A stretch of 37,773 bases of DNA. It comes from Bacteroidales bacterium. GTDB lineage: Bacteria; Bacteroidota; Bacteroidia; Bacteroidales; Paludibacteraceae. The translations under genes were made by a program, and so were the position numbers. Shown here in pieces: positions 1 to 8,470 of the stretch. The notes under the pieces are model-generated. The model was not told the DNA's origin, did not search any database, and saw nothing but the letters and a program-made list of their open reading frames with translations. Each line of letters begins with the position of its first letter. Within the stretch, counting starts at the first letter, position 1. The stretch covers positions 1-37,773 of the forward strand of contig SUXD01000023.1 in the NCBI GenBank assembly GCA_015061145.1, given 5' to 3'.

Positions 1-300
1 AATGTCGCAACGCCCGCGCCGCAGTTTTTTCAGCGATTCGTTCATGTCTTCTTCCGTCACGAAAGAGACAGCCACGCCTTCGGCTTCAGCAAACGCTTTG
101 GCCAGTTCCTGATGAAAGCAGGTCAATGTATCGTTTTGCGTGCAGCAGTCAATGTCGTTAGGACTGACAGCCACATAAAGCGTGCCGTCCGTTTTTATTT
201 GCTCCCAATCACGAGCCGTCTCGTTGGGGAAAAGCAGAAAAACGGACAGTGCAACGCAGAATAGCGCCAGCGAAAGTCGTGTTCTTTTGAATAATTTCAT
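1..300 (-). CDS. Partial periplasmic solute-binding-domain (family 3-like) protein, N-terminal 100 residues
   Basis: The reading frame opens at the ATG whose complement is 298-300 and runs off the window edge without a stop, so only 100 residues are visible. Residues 1-25 form a basic start followed by a hydrophobic segment, which looks like a signal peptide or N-terminal anchor. The segment GTLYVAVSPND followed by an amphipathic FHQELAKAFAEA helix resembles the start of family 3 extracellular solute-binding domains, as found in amino-acid-binding proteins and in MltF-type lytic transglycosylases. Three cysteines (in DCCTQNDTLTC) sit in the mature part. It lies 29 bp downstream of the 77-residue gene and is probably the last visible member of that minus-strand operon. 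Whether it is a binding protein or a transglycosylase cannot be decided without the C-terminus. Confidence 0.6.
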   Translation of the reverse strand, partial: MKLFKRTRLSLALFCVALSVFLLFPNETARDWEQIKTDGTLYVAVSPNDIDCCTQNDTLTCFHQELAKAFAEAEGVAVSFVTEEDMNESLKKLRRGRCDI

Positions 301-329
301 ATTTCAAATATACAAAAGATCGTACAAAT

Positions 330-563
330 TTACTTGCCAGAAGCCAGTTTTTTAACCATTTCTTCGTCAGGTATCAGAAAACCTTTGTCATTCAGTCTGA
401 TATACTTTCTGATGGGAAAAATTTCCCATTGTCCGTCGAGCATATCGGGAGGGCACACCTGCGCCTTTTGCTGGCTGCGGTTGACGGCAAGCACCACATC
501 CACCGAAAAATCTTCTACATTATTCAGGAAATCGCTGATGGCTTTTGTAATAATCTGGTCCAT
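330..563 (-). CDS. Conserved-looking small hypothetical protein (77 aa)
   Basis: A 77-residue protein starting MDQIITKAISDFL and ending KKLASGK. There is no signal peptide or membrane segment. It looks like a compact cytoplasmic alpha/beta protein with a helical N-terminus, a strand-like VDVVLAVNRS segment and a charged end. The start is only 6 bp after the AddB-like stop codon, which suggests translational coupling, so I take it as a real gene rather than a shadow frame. The opposite-strand frame over the same bases has no recognisable features. I do not recognise the family. Its place between the AddB-like nuclease and the solute-binding-domain protein gives no firm hint of function. Confidence 0.7.
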   Translation of the reverse strand: MDQIITKAISDFLNNVEDFSVDVVLAVNRSQQKAQVCPPDMLDGQWEIFPIRKYIRLNDKGFLIPDEEMVKKLASGK

Positions 564-569
564 ATTTTT

Positions 570-3446
570 CTAATATTCAAAAGTTTTACGCTCGCATATA
601 TTTTTGAAATTGCATCCGCTGCAATGCTTTTCTGTCATCGTCTGCTCAAATGGCTTCTCAGGACTGAACATCTCGTCGAGGCATGCGACCAGTTCCTTTC
701 GGAATTCGTTGCAGCATTCGTTCGAGAATAACAGTTTTTCCTTATTTCTGCCGTCTTGCACAAGAATGTTTGTGCAGTTTGTTTCCTGGGCATCATATTT
801 TTGCAAATCCTGCACAAAAAGAATTTTCGGCACAATATTCTCGGGCGGCGTGTGTTTGTATTGGTTATAGTACAAGGAATAGAGCAGTATCTGGAATATC
901 TCCTTTTTTTGCAAATCCGCTTCTTTGTCGAACAGAGAGGGAATATCTGCCATTTCCAGTTTTGAGCCGGATCCCATTTTGCATTTACCTGTTTTATAAT
1001 CAATAATGCGCGTTTTCCCGTCTTTTTCGTCCACGCGGTCGATAAACCCTTTGATATGCACTTGCCGAGCGGAATCGGACAATGGAATCAGCATATCGTC
1101 AAATTTTTGCTCGGACGCCCTGTAAACGAACGGAGTGTGCATTTTGTCGTAGTTCAGCATCCCTTTCACAAACTGTTTTACGATATGCAACGCAATCAGC
1201 GGTTGCCCTTCAGGCTGAAAATTGGGCGATTGAATCTTCATTTTTTTCTTGAACGACTCCAAAATGGTTCTGTCAATCGTTTTTAAATCCTTTTCTATCA
1301 GCAATCTGTTGATAAAATCAGCCGTCACCTCCTTGTCAATCATCGGGCGGTATAGCTCTTGCATCGTGTCGTGAAACACATTGCCGAACTGGGCGGCGTC
1401 CAATTCTTCTTTCACCTCGTCGGTGTCGCCCATCATCTTGATGTTTTGAAGATAGAATTTCAGCGGACAGGCAATGTAGGTGCAGATGCTGCTTGCCGAC
1501 AATTTTCGCTCGCCCGACAAGAATTTGGACATTTCTTGCATCACATCGTCCGATTTCCCTACCGTAATGTTTTCTTTTCCCGACTTTGATATTTCGCAAG
1601 TGATTCTGACGGAGTCGATTATTATGTTTGAATTTTTGCTGTAGCGCAATTGCATGATATAGCGGCTTTCTTCGCCTGTCTGCAAGCCTTCGGCCGACGA
1701 GTTGTATAGAAAATAGATGTTTCGGGCGCGGAATATAAGGCGATAGAAATGATAGGCATACACGCTGTCGATATGTTCGCCGGTAGGCATGCCGAAACCG
1801 TAGCGCAAATTATATGGCACATAAGAGTTGCCGGCATTAATTTTGGGGAATATTCCCTCGTTCATGCAAGGGATTATCAGTGTGTCGAAGTCGAGATTTC
1901 GGGTTTCGAGCACGCCCATAATCTGCAAGCCTTTCAAAGGTTCGCCCTCGAATGGCACCGAAACCGACGAAATGAATTGTCGCACAAAGCGCAGCAGCGT
2001 TTTTTTCGACATTTCGGTATTGCGCAGCAAATCTTTCAGTCTTTTCAGTGTGATATAATAGTGATAAATGAATTCGCGCTTCATTTTCTCATGTTCGGTC
2101 GCTTTTGAAGTGTCGGGACGGAGCAATGCCAATATCCCGAGCAGGTAGTCGATAAAGTCGGAAGCGGATGCGCCTGCCGATGCAAATATCGTTTTTATCA
2201 GTTCGTCGTCAGTTTCGAAGCGGTCGATATAGATGATATTCTCCTTGTATATCTTGTTAAGCAAGAACGACGCTTGCGATGACAATTCGGAGATGTATTG
2301 GTGCGACAAGATGGTTATAGCGTCGCGGAAATAAAAGCCTTTGTTCGGCCGCTGATTCAGGTGCAGCGAAAAGAGGTTTTCTATCAGCGAGTTCAGTGGC
2401 GTTTTCGAAAGCGGATAACCCATGGTGATGTTCACATTCGAAATTTCACGCGGAATAGAGTGGAGCAGCGGGAGCAACAACTCTTCATCGGGCAGCACCA
2501 CAGCTGTCGAGAGTTGATTTGAAACGGCTTTCATGTCCATGCCTTCGAGTATTTCGCCGATGTGTTTGGCCTGTCCTACGGTGGACGACATTTCGATGAT
2601 GTGCACATGCTTTATTTCGCATGGTTCGTCGTCCAGTCTCAGTTTTGTAGGGAACTTCAATATGTTCCTGTCGCGGAATTGCGACGCCCGATTGCTTGGG
2701 TCGGTCGTGTCGGGCGAGGCGTAGTCCCAATAGAAATCTACATCATGCGTGTTTTTCAGGTGACTGTAAATCTCGTATTCGCATTCGGTTAGGGCATTGA
2801 GCCCCACAAAGATGATTTTATTGTAATTGGCGAAAAGAGTTTCGCCTTTTTTCATGCGTTCGGCCACTTCGCGATAAACCATGCCTTCGTATGCCAAGTT
2901 TTCTTTGCGCAATTCATCGTTCAGCGTGCGGTAGATGTCGTACAGGTGCTCCCATACGGAGATAAAGTTCTTTTCGCCTTGTTTTTCGCCTTTCCAATGG
3001 CCCCAGAATGTCAGTATGGCCTCCTTTTGTTTTTCGTCAAGATAGTCAAAATGGTTCTCAATTTCCTTCAAATCCTTCAGGTTGGAGAACAGTTCCTTGA
3101 CATTGACCAGGTATTTGTCGGCATCGTCAAAATCGCCCAACAGCATTTCGCCCCAATAGGCAAACTCGTCGAAACTCTCGTCGGTCTTCAGAATCGCTTT
3201 ATAAATATCGTAGATTTTGAGCAGCAAGAAAAGACGGTCGGCCACCAGCAAGTCCGACTCTTGGCGGATAAAGTCGCCCACCGTAATGAGGTTAGGCGAG
3301 AAAAGCGTGACGCCTGCCGCTTCACCTATATATTTCTGGAAAAACTTGGCTGCACGGCGACTCTGAAAGACAAATGTGCAATCAGATATTCCGCTCGCAT
3401 AATTCTTATAGCATTTTTCGGCCACTTGCCGTAAAAAAGGAGTCAT
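570..3446 (-). CDS. AddB-like PD-(D/E)XK nuclease subunit with iron-sulfur cysteines (958 aa)
   Basis: Likely the B subunit of an AddAB-type helicase-nuclease that resects double-strand breaks for RecA-dependent repair. The C-terminal RecB-like nuclease shows GFIDRVD followed by IIDYKTGK (about residues 800-820), which carries the acidic and lysine catalytic residues. The AddB-type iron-sulfur signature is visible: one cysteine in CPLKFYL near residue 658, just before the nuclease, and a closing CxxCx5C (CSGCNFKNIC) at the extreme C-terminus. The N-terminal two thirds resemble a superfamily 1 helicase fold, but I see no Walker A (GxGKT) motif, so this subunit is probably helicase-inactive. 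It follows the M4 peptidase by 21 bp in the same direction. The expected AddA-like partner is at 17923-21114 rather than next door. Confidence 0.88.
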   Translation of the reverse strand: MTPFLRQVAEKCYKNYASGISDCTFVFQSRRAAKFFQKYIGEAAGVTLFSPNLITVGDFIRQESDLLVADRLFLLLKIYDIYKAILKTDESFDEFAYWGEMLLGDFDDADKYLVNVKELFSNLKDLKEIENHFDYLDEKQKEAILTFWGHWKGEKQGEKNFISVWEHLYDIYRTLNDELRKENLAYEGMVYREVAERMKKGETLFANYNKIIFVGLNALTECEYEIYSHLKNTHDVDFYWDYASPDTTDPSNRASQFRDRNILKFPTKLRLDDEPCEIKHVHIIEMSSTVGQAKHIGEILEGMDMKAVSNQLSTAVVLPDEELLLPLLHSIPREISNVNITMGYPLSKTPLNSLIENLFSLHLNQRPNKGFYFRDAITILSHQYISELSSQASFLLNKIYKENIIYIDRFETDDELIKTIFASAGASASDFIDYLLGILALLRPDTSKATEHEKMKREFIYHYYITLKRLKDLLRNTEMSKKTLLRFVRQFISSVSVPFEGEPLKGLQIMGVLETRNLDFDTLIIPCMNEGIFPKINAGNSYVPYNLRYGFGMPTGEHIDSVYAYHFYRLIFRARNIYFLYNSSAEGLQTGEESRYIMQLRYSKNSNIIIDSVRITCEISKSGKENITVGKSDDVMQEMSKFLSGERKLSASSICTYIACPLKFYLQNIKMMGDTDEVKEELDAAQFGNVFHDTMQELYRPMIDKEVTADFINRLLIEKDLKTIDRTILESFKKKMKIQSPNFQPEGQPLIALHIVKQFVKGMLNYDKMHTPFVYRASEQKFDDMLIPLSDSARQVHIKGFIDRVDEKDGKTRIIDYKTGKCKMGSGSKLEMADIPSLFDKEADLQKKEIFQILLYSLYYNQYKHTPPENIVPKILFVQDLQKYDAQETNCTNILVQDGRNKEKLLFSNECCNEFRKELVACLDEMFSPEKPFEQTMTEKHCSGCNFKNICERKTFEY

Positions 3447-3467
3447 AAGCCATTCCGTTTTATGTTG

Positions 3468-5297
3468 TCAATTTACCGCCACCTTGTGCTTTTCGCCGTC
3501 CACCGTCACAATGTAAACGCCACCCGAATCCAGTTCGACAGTCGTGTATGCGACTGATGCAGTGCATTGAAAAACCATTCTGCCTGCGGCGTCGCATACC
3601 TTTATGGTACGCCCAAGAGCAGTTTTGATAAAAATAGTGTTTTTTTCTGAGAAAACAAGTGCGTTTTTTCCTTTTTTTTCGGGCGAAATATTTCCTTCGC
3701 CTATGCCTACGGCATGCCATGCGTCGAGCACAGCCTTGTATTGTTCCGAATCGATGGAGAACAAGTCTCTTGCTGCGCTTGCCGAACCTCTGAAGGCATC
3801 GAAATAACCAGAAGAAGGGGTGATATAATGCATCATGTTCCGGTAAACTATCTTCAATGCGTCGTCGAATCCGATACCTTGCACTTCGTAACTGTCGCCA
3901 TTGTCGTTGATGCCTGTTCCGCCTTCGCTGAGCAGATAGAACCAAAAATTCTGCACGCCATCGTTGGCATGCACGCCGCCGTAATCGCCTTCCTTGCTCT
4001 TGTCGGCGGTATTTTTCCAGTACAGGCCCTTGTAAGTGTCGGGCTGCGGGTCGCGTCCGTCCATGCTGGCGTTGGGGTCGCTCAGGTTCCTTAAGTTGCT
4101 GAACTGTTTCAATATATCACCGCCAATCTGCCAATCGCAAACGCCTGTAGCATATCTTTTTACCCCCATAGCCATAATGTCGGAGAAACTCTCGTTGAGC
4201 GAACCTGCCTCGCCGCTCGAACCGATGCCGCCTTTTTGATTGAAGCGGGTGACGAGATGCGTGTATTCGTGCGCCACAATGTCGAGCGACACAAACGGGC
4301 AGAGCGAACTGCCGTTGCCCAATCCATAAAATATAAAATAAGGTTCGCACGCAATGACGGCGGCGGCGTTGTTGGGCATGCTGCTGAACACGCGGTTGTC
4401 GTGTGCAGGATTCATGATATTGATAATGGGGTGTCCTTTGTCATCGAAACTCTTGCGTCCAAAGGTGCCGAGGTAGAAATCGTAGGCCATTTCTGTCCCC
4501 CAATGGGCGTCTAACGCCGGATGCGGCACTTCATTCATATCCTCGTCCACGGCAGCCCAATAGGGAGCGTCGGTCACATAGAAGGTGGCTTCTGCAATGT
4601 ATCTCTCGTACATTTTTTGATAGTCGGCATCGTTCACTACGCCCCGATAGTCGAGCGGCGCGTTTTCTGTGGCGTCTTTGGTGATGATGTTGCGCTGCGC
4701 GTCGGCCAGAAAATAATATCCGTCTGTTTCGGTGCATTCTATCTGCTGCCAATCGCTGTACAGGGTGTATGCATCGGCCGAAACGCCATAAATTTTCCGT
4801 TCGATTTGCAATGTGTCGCCGTTTTCGCTGTCGATGTACAAGTCGAGCATCCGCTCGGCATCGACCGACTTGCATGCAGGGCGGTAAAGGACGCCGCCGG
4901 CGGTTTCCACAGCTACCAAAAATGACTGTTTGCACACGTCATCAGCGAGATTCTGCGCCAGGGGAGCGCAAGGGGAGAAGGTGGCTGCTGTGAGGGCGTT
5001 GCCATTGACTGAAATGGCGCATCCAGACTGCGAATGGATAATTATAATCGCATCTTTCACCGGTATTCTCAAATAATATTGCTGATATATGCTGTGCGTT
5101 ATGCCCAATTCGTCGGCATATTCCGCCATTTTCACGAAAGTGCTGTTTTCGTCGGTGCCCAGCAGGTTGCCTAAGTTGTTTTCAGCATCGTCGAAAGCAA
5201 GGGGCTGGTTGTGCAAGTCGAGCCAAAAAGAACCGCTGGCGTATGTGGCAACAGACACCCCGAAACAAATCAAAAGCGTGAGTATTCTTTTTTTCAT
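3468..5297 (-). CDS. Secreted M4 (thermolysin-like) metallopeptidase with C-terminal type IX sorting-like domain
   Basis: A secreted zinc endopeptidase of family M4. Residues 1-21 are a signal peptide (MKKRILTLLICFGVSVATYA). The zinc site HEYTH is at 343-347 and the third ligand is E369 in NESFSD. The active-site histidine in GGVHANDGVQNFWFYLL is near residue 443, matching the GGVHxNSG motif of thermolysin. The first 200 residues would be the propeptide. The last 70 residues (IKVCDAAGRMVFQ ... GGVYIVTV ... KVAVN) look like a type A C-terminal sorting domain of the Bacteroidetes type IX secretion system, so the product is probably cell-surface or secreted. The start codon lies four bases after a good -7 promoter box and 10 bp from a perfect 14-bp inverted repeat. 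It heads a minus-strand operon with the AddB-like gene. Confidence 0.9.
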   Translation of the reverse strand: MKKRILTLLICFGVSVATYASGSFWLDLHNQPLAFDDAENNLGNLLGTDENSTFVKMAEYADELGITHSIYQQYYLRIPVKDAIIIIHSQSGCAISVNGNALTAATFSPCAPLAQNLADDVCKQSFLVAVETAGGVLYRPACKSVDAERMLDLYIDSENGDTLQIERKIYGVSADAYTLYSDWQQIECTETDGYYFLADAQRNIITKDATENAPLDYRGVVNDADYQKMYERYIAEATFYVTDAPYWAAVDEDMNEVPHPALDAHWGTEMAYDFYLGTFGRKSFDDKGHPIINIMNPAHDNRVFSSMPNNAAAVIACEPYFIFYGLGNGSSLCPFVSLDIVAHEYTHLVTRFNQKGGIGSSGEAGSLNESFSDIMAMGVKRYATGVCDWQIGGDILKQFSNLRNLSDPNASMDGRDPQPDTYKGLYWKNTADKSKEGDYGGVHANDGVQNFWFYLLSEGGTGINDNGDSYEVQGIGFDDALKIVYRNMMHYITPSSGYFDAFRGSASAARDLFSIDSEQYKAVLDAWHAVGIGEGNISPEKKGKNALVFSEKNTIFIKTALGRTIKVCDAAGRMVFQCTASVAYTTVELDSGGVYIVTVDGEKHKVAVN

Positions 5298-5301
5298 AAG
5301 A

Positions 5302-5330
5302 CAAAATTAATAAATTATTGACTTCATCAA
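5302..5330 (-). promoter_or_regulatory. Predicted promoter of the M4 peptidase operon
   Basis: On the minus strand a -7 box TAATTTTG (5302-5309) fits the Bacteroidetes TAnnTTTG consensus. A TTG (5328-5330) lies 18 bases upstream as a possible -33 element. The -7 box ends four bases before the ATG, so transcription would begin at or next to the start codon. The spacer is filled by one arm and the loop of the 14-bp inverted repeat. Confidence 0.5.
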
Positions 5331-5340
5331 TAATTTATTA
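5308..5340. promoter_or_regulatory. Perfect 14-bp inverted repeat (operator-like)
   Basis: The arms TAATAAATTATTGA (5308-5321) and TCAATAATTTATTA (5327-5340) are exact reverse complements separated by CTTCA. The repeat overlaps the predicted promoter spacer and -7 box of the M4 peptidase. That position fits a repressor or activator operator. It is too AT-rich, and lacks a T-run, to be a convincing terminator for either neighbour. Confidence 0.55.
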
Positions 5341-5381
5341 GTATAATGTATTGATGTATAATGTATGAGTGGAAAGCTAAA
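5341..5381 (+). repeat. Dispersed intergenic repeat, copy 1
   Basis: These 41 bases match 21631-21671 at 40 of 41 positions in the same orientation, the only difference being at the fifth base. Part of the same unit recurs inverted at 9606-9654. All copies are in gaps between genes. Confidence 0.85.
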
Positions 5382-5538
5382 AGTTTAAAGTATAAAGTTG
5401 AAAGTCAGCGTTAGGGTCTGAGTCAAGGTCGAATTAATTGGAAATTAAATAATTGGATAATTAGATAATTATCTTGCGTCTGCGTCAATTTATTATTCAT
5501 TGTTAATTATTCATCTTGCTGCTTAGAGACAAAAAATA

Positions 5539-5576
5539 CGGAAAGACTTGAATAACTCTTTATTCTAGTCTTTCCG
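5539..5576. other. Long imperfect hairpin between divergent genes
   Basis: CGGAAAGACT (5539-5548) pairs with AGTCTTTCCG (5567-5576). After one T-T mismatch, GAATAA (5550-5555) pairs with TTATTC (5560-5565), leaving a four-base loop. On the minus strand it is followed by TATTTTTTG, so it could be an intrinsic terminator for a minus-strand transcript, yet no minus-strand gene lies upstream of it. It could also be a dyad binding site or a repeat element. Confidence 0.5.
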
Positions 5577-5768
5577 CAGGGTAGAAAAATATGAATTGGG
5601 TATTGTTTTTTGTCGTTTACAAAATTAACTCATAAATGCGTAAAATGTGCAAAATGTGATTTTCGATGAAAAATATGTATTAAAATATGGTATTTAGGGA
5701 TAAAAATACGATATTTGTGGCGAATTATTACGAATACAAATTTTGTCACACTTAAATTGTGATTAAAA

Positions 5769-6587
5769 ATGGAAGAAAAAATCAAAACGAACAGGATAAG
5801 CGGCATCTTTACGCGAACAGCCACGCAAATGCTTTACATTTTTGCCATTCCGACATTTTTCTACGCTTTTTCCCTTATTTATTGCCCGATGGGCATCGAC
5901 TCGTTTTACGACATGGACAACGGGCGCTTTCTATTCAATGTAACAATCATCACTTTTTTGATTTTTTGCGTTGTGTTTATCACGAGAACAATTTTTTTAC
6001 TGTTGCGCAACAAACAGCTTTTCACACAAGGCTGGTACATAGCCTGGTGCGCGCTCGAATTTCTGCTTATCGCTCATACTATCACCTTGTACACATGGTT
6101 CATATTTGACAACACGCTCCCATATCTGGAAGCATTGACCACCTCGGTGAAATTCATCATCTGCACACTTTGGATTCCGTATCTGCTCATTGGGCTTTCG
6201 CTGAGGCTGTCGGACAAGAACAAATCGCAGAAAACGGCCGAAGAAAACACCCGCATACGCTTCTACGACGAGCGAAAAAACCTGAAACTGGTAGTGCTGG
6301 CAAATAATATATTGTATATAGAGGCCGAAGAGAACTACGTGCGCATCTATTATACCGAAAACGGCAAGACCAAAGACTACTTGCTGCGCAGTTCGATGAA
6401 AAAAATAGAGGAACTGTGCCAACTGAACGGACTGACACGCTGCCATCGCTCCTATTTTGTGAATGCCGCCCATGTGAGGGTGCTGGCCAAAGACAAAGAC
6501 GGTTTCATCTATGCCGAACTCGAAAATCTGGAGAAACGCATTCCCGTAACCAAACGCTACTACGAAAACCTTTCGAATTTGCTGTAA
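5769..6587 (+). CDS. Membrane-anchored LytTR-family transcription regulator (272 aa)
   Basis: Four hydrophobic segments (about residues 21-39, 57-79, 90-112 and 124-145) precede a cytoplasmic C-terminal LytTR DNA-binding domain (about 165-272). The domain is recognisable from LVVLANNILYIEAEENYVRIYY, LRSSMKKIEE, the CHRSYFVN strand and the IPVTKRYYENL end. LytTR domains bind DNA through beta-strand loops, usually at pairs of short direct repeats. There is no receiver domain, so the membrane part is probably the sensor; this architecture is common in Bacteroidetes. The gene is divergent from the M4 peptidase operon, which makes that operon and its own promoter the first candidates for regulation, though that is inference. 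The ATG at 5769 is the only good start. Confidence 0.9.
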   Translation: MEEKIKTNRISGIFTRTATQMLYIFAIPTFFYAFSLIYCPMGIDSFYDMDNGRFLFNVTIITFLIFCVVFITRTIFLLLRNKQLFTQGWYIAWCALEFLLIAHTITLYTWFIFDNTLPYLEALTTSVKFIICTLWIPYLLIGLSLRLSDKNKSQKTAEENTRIRFYDERKNLKLVVLANNILYIEAEENYVRIYYTENGKTKDYLLRSSMKKIEELCQLNGLTRCHRSYFVNAAHVRVLAKDKDGFIYAELENLEKRIPVTKRYYENLSNLL

Positions 6588-6660
6588 CTGCACATCAAGT
6601 ACATAAATACTTGATTACATGCAAGTTGTATTTGCCTGCGCAAATATATGAGAAATAAAT

Positions 6661-6688
6661 TGTTCATAATTATTTTTTTGTATCTTTA
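6661..6688 (+). promoter_or_regulatory. Possible promoter of the DUF389 gene
   Basis: TTG at 6660-6662 and TATCTTTA at 6681-6688 are 18 bases apart. The -7 box misses the consensus TAnnTTTG at the last base. It would give a leader of about 120 nt before the ATG at 6812. The leader contains no riboswitch that I recognise. Confidence 0.35.
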
Positions 6689-6811
6689 CCTGTCTCAACT
6701 TTGTTTCCGACTCGTCATAACAATGTGACTGAGAAGGCGAAGCTGTGCAAAAAACACAAAAATTAAAACTGATTTTTTCACTTATTATTTTACACATTCC
6801 ATTTTCTGCTT

Positions 6812-8146
6812 ATGACCACAAAAGACAGTTTGATAGCGCGGCTGCGTAAACGCCTCACTTTGCGCGAAGACACCGATGCCGAAATGACCGTGGAGTCCAT
6901 CTACAAGTCGGTAGAATTCAAAGGCATCAATATCTGGATTCTGGCATGCGCCATCATTGTGGCGTCGGTAGGCCTGAATGTCAATTCAACGGCTGTCATC
7001 ATCGGCGCCATGCTCATCTCGCCCCTCATGGGGCCTATCAATGGCATGGGGCTTGCCGTGGGCATCAACGACAGCCAGCTCTTGCGAAAGTCGCTGAGCA
7101 ACCTTGCCATCATGGTGCTCATCAGTCTGGTGGTGTCGATGACCTATTTCTTCATCTCGCCGCTGAGCGACGCCCGTTCGGAACTGCTGGCACGCACCAC
7201 GCCTACCATTTTTGATGTGTTCATCGCGTTTTTCGGCGGCATGGCCGGCATCATCGCTATTTCGCGCAAGCAGCAGGCCTTTGCCGTGATTTCGGGCGTG
7301 GCCATCGCCACCGCCTTGATGCCGCCGCTGTGCACCACCGGATTCTTCATCGCGTGCGGACAGTTTGGCAACGCTTTCGGCGCATTCTACCTGTTTTTCA
7401 TCAATTCGTTCTTCATTGCGCTCGCCACTTTTGTGGCGGTATCGTACATACTGCACCTGCCCAAGAAGAAGTACATCGACCCGCACCGAGCCACCATTGT
7501 GAAACGGATGATAACGCTCTTTTCGGTGGTGGTGATTGTGCCTAGCGTGTTTATGGCCATACACATGATACGCGAATCGTCGTTTCAGACGCAAGCCATA
7601 CGCTACATCGACGACATCGAGCAGCTCGACATCTTCCAAAAGACGCATATCCTGAATGTGGAGCGGAAATATTCGCGCAAGGAGCAGCGCATCACACTCT
7701 CGGTCATCGGCAAGGAACTCTCGCCCGAAGAGATAAACCTGCTCGAATCGCGCTTGACGTTCTTCAAACTGAAAAACACAAAACTGACGGTGAAACAACT
7801 CAACGAAAACACCGCCGACATCGATGCCGAGAACAAGATTCTGCTGAACATACTGACGGCCAACGAGCGACAGATGGCGCAAAAAGACTCCATCATACAG
7901 CAGCTGGAACGCAAAGAGGGCCTCAGCATACCCGAGACTTTGGTGCAGGAGGTGCGCCTGCAGTATCCAGAGTTGGGCAGTGTGGCTATTGCCAATATGG
8001 TGTATATCCATCCCGACACAGGAAAAACCAATACTGTCCCGACGGTTCACCTGAAGTGGAAACAGCAAGTGACAGCCGAAAGGCAGCAAAACCTTGTGGA
8101 ATGGCTGAAGTTGCGCTTAGGCATAAAAGAAATAATGGTTTTGTAA
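6812..8146 (+). CDS. DUF389 (TIGR00341-like) integral membrane protein (444 aa)
   Basis: After a short cytoplasmic N-terminus, the region from about residue 38 to 260 holds six or more hydrophobic segments with the family's characteristic sequences: VGLNVNSTAVIIGAMLISPL, GPINGMGLAVG and VAIATALMPPLCTTGF. These are typical of DUF389 proteins, whose transport substrate or role is unknown. The remaining 180 residues are hydrophilic and helical, with a coiled-coil-like stretch near 320-370 and a C-terminal alpha/beta segment ending LRLGIKEIMVL. The length is normal for the Bacteroidetes version. It appears to be transcribed alone, with hairpins in the gap that follows it. Confidence 0.9.
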   Translation: MTTKDSLIARLRKRLTLREDTDAEMTVESIYKSVEFKGINIWILACAIIVASVGLNVNSTAVIIGAMLISPLMGPINGMGLAVGINDSQLLRKSLSNLAIMVLISLVVSMTYFFISPLSDARSELLARTTPTIFDVFIAFFGGMAGIIAISRKQQAFAVISGVAIATALMPPLCTTGFFIACGQFGNAFGAFYLFFINSFFIALATFVAVSYILHLPKKKYIDPHRATIVKRMITLFSVVVIVPSVFMAIHMIRESSFQTQAIRYIDDIEQLDIFQKTHILNVERKYSRKEQRITLSVIGKELSPEEINLLESRLTFFKLKNTKLTVKQLNENTADIDAENKILLNILTANERQMAQKDSIIQQLERKEGLSIPETLVQEVRLQYPELGSVAIANMVYIHPDTGKTNTVPTVHLKWKQQVTAERQQNLVEWLKLRLGIKEIMVL

Positions 8147-8470
8147 TGCATGTTAAACGAAAGAAATATGTTTGATGTGACAGATAAACATACACCCTTC
8201 GTTTAGGCGCATCATTCGCCAAACCGAGGATGACATGGCGGACAGGGGAGGGTTCGAAACATAATAAACTCCTATTGGCAAGAAATTAAAACAGAGCTCC
8301 CCTTGGTTTAAAAATGGGGAGTATTATACCGTTAGCGACATTGAATATAAGAAAATACAATAAAAACGATAAAAAATCGTTATATATTTACAAATACTAC
8401 CGAACAACGATAGTATTTTTTTTATATTTTTGGGTAAAATTTTTTAAGGAAAACTTTAAAACTGATAAAT
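8147..8470. other. Intergenic region before the Bat operon, with three small hairpins
   Basis: This 324-bp gap contains CTCCCC/GGGGAG (8297-8302 with 8316-8321), AACGAT/ATCGTT (8365-8370 with 8376-8381) and AAATACTA/TAGTATTT (8392-8399 with 8411-8418). Only the last is followed by a T-run. A box TATTTTTG at 8425-8432 fits the -7 consensus of a Bat operon promoter, but I see no good -33 element. No coding frame is convincing here. Confidence 0.55.
8392..8424 (+). terminator. Possible intrinsic terminator or attenuator upstream of the Bat operon
   Basis: An eight-base-pair stem AAATACTA/TAGTATTT with an 11-base loop runs directly into TTTTTTTAT. The stem is AT-rich, so it is weak. It could end transcription from the DUF389 gene or act as an attenuator if the Bat promoter lies further upstream. 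Confidence 0.4.

Larger units (their letters stand above)
5298..5768. other. Divergent intergenic region with two inverted repeats and repeat words
   Basis: This 471-bp gap separates the M4 peptidase (minus) from the LytTR regulator (plus). It holds a perfect 14-bp inverted repeat at 5308-5340 and a copy of a dispersed repeat at 5341-5381 that matches 21631-21671 in 40 of 41 positions. A run of AT-rich words (TTTAAAG, AATTGGATAATTAGATAATTA) and GTC-rich words follows to about 5520. A long hairpin lies at 5539-5576. The stretch 5580-5768 is AT-rich and probably holds the LytTR promoter; GATATTTG at 5710-5717 is one base off the -7 consensus. I find no convincing protein-coding frame here. Confidence 0.7.

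Noticed and set aside
6689-6811. Possible riboswitch in the DUF389 leader (a CTGAGA motif at 6729-6734)
   Set aside because: Only this short match to the thiamine riboswitch is present. The other conserved segments are missing, and the gene is not in thiamine metabolism.
6986-8089. Long minus-strand frame opposite the DUF389 gene
   Set aside because: His/Arg-rich composition typical of an antisense shadow, and the plus-strand frame is a clear DUF389 protein.
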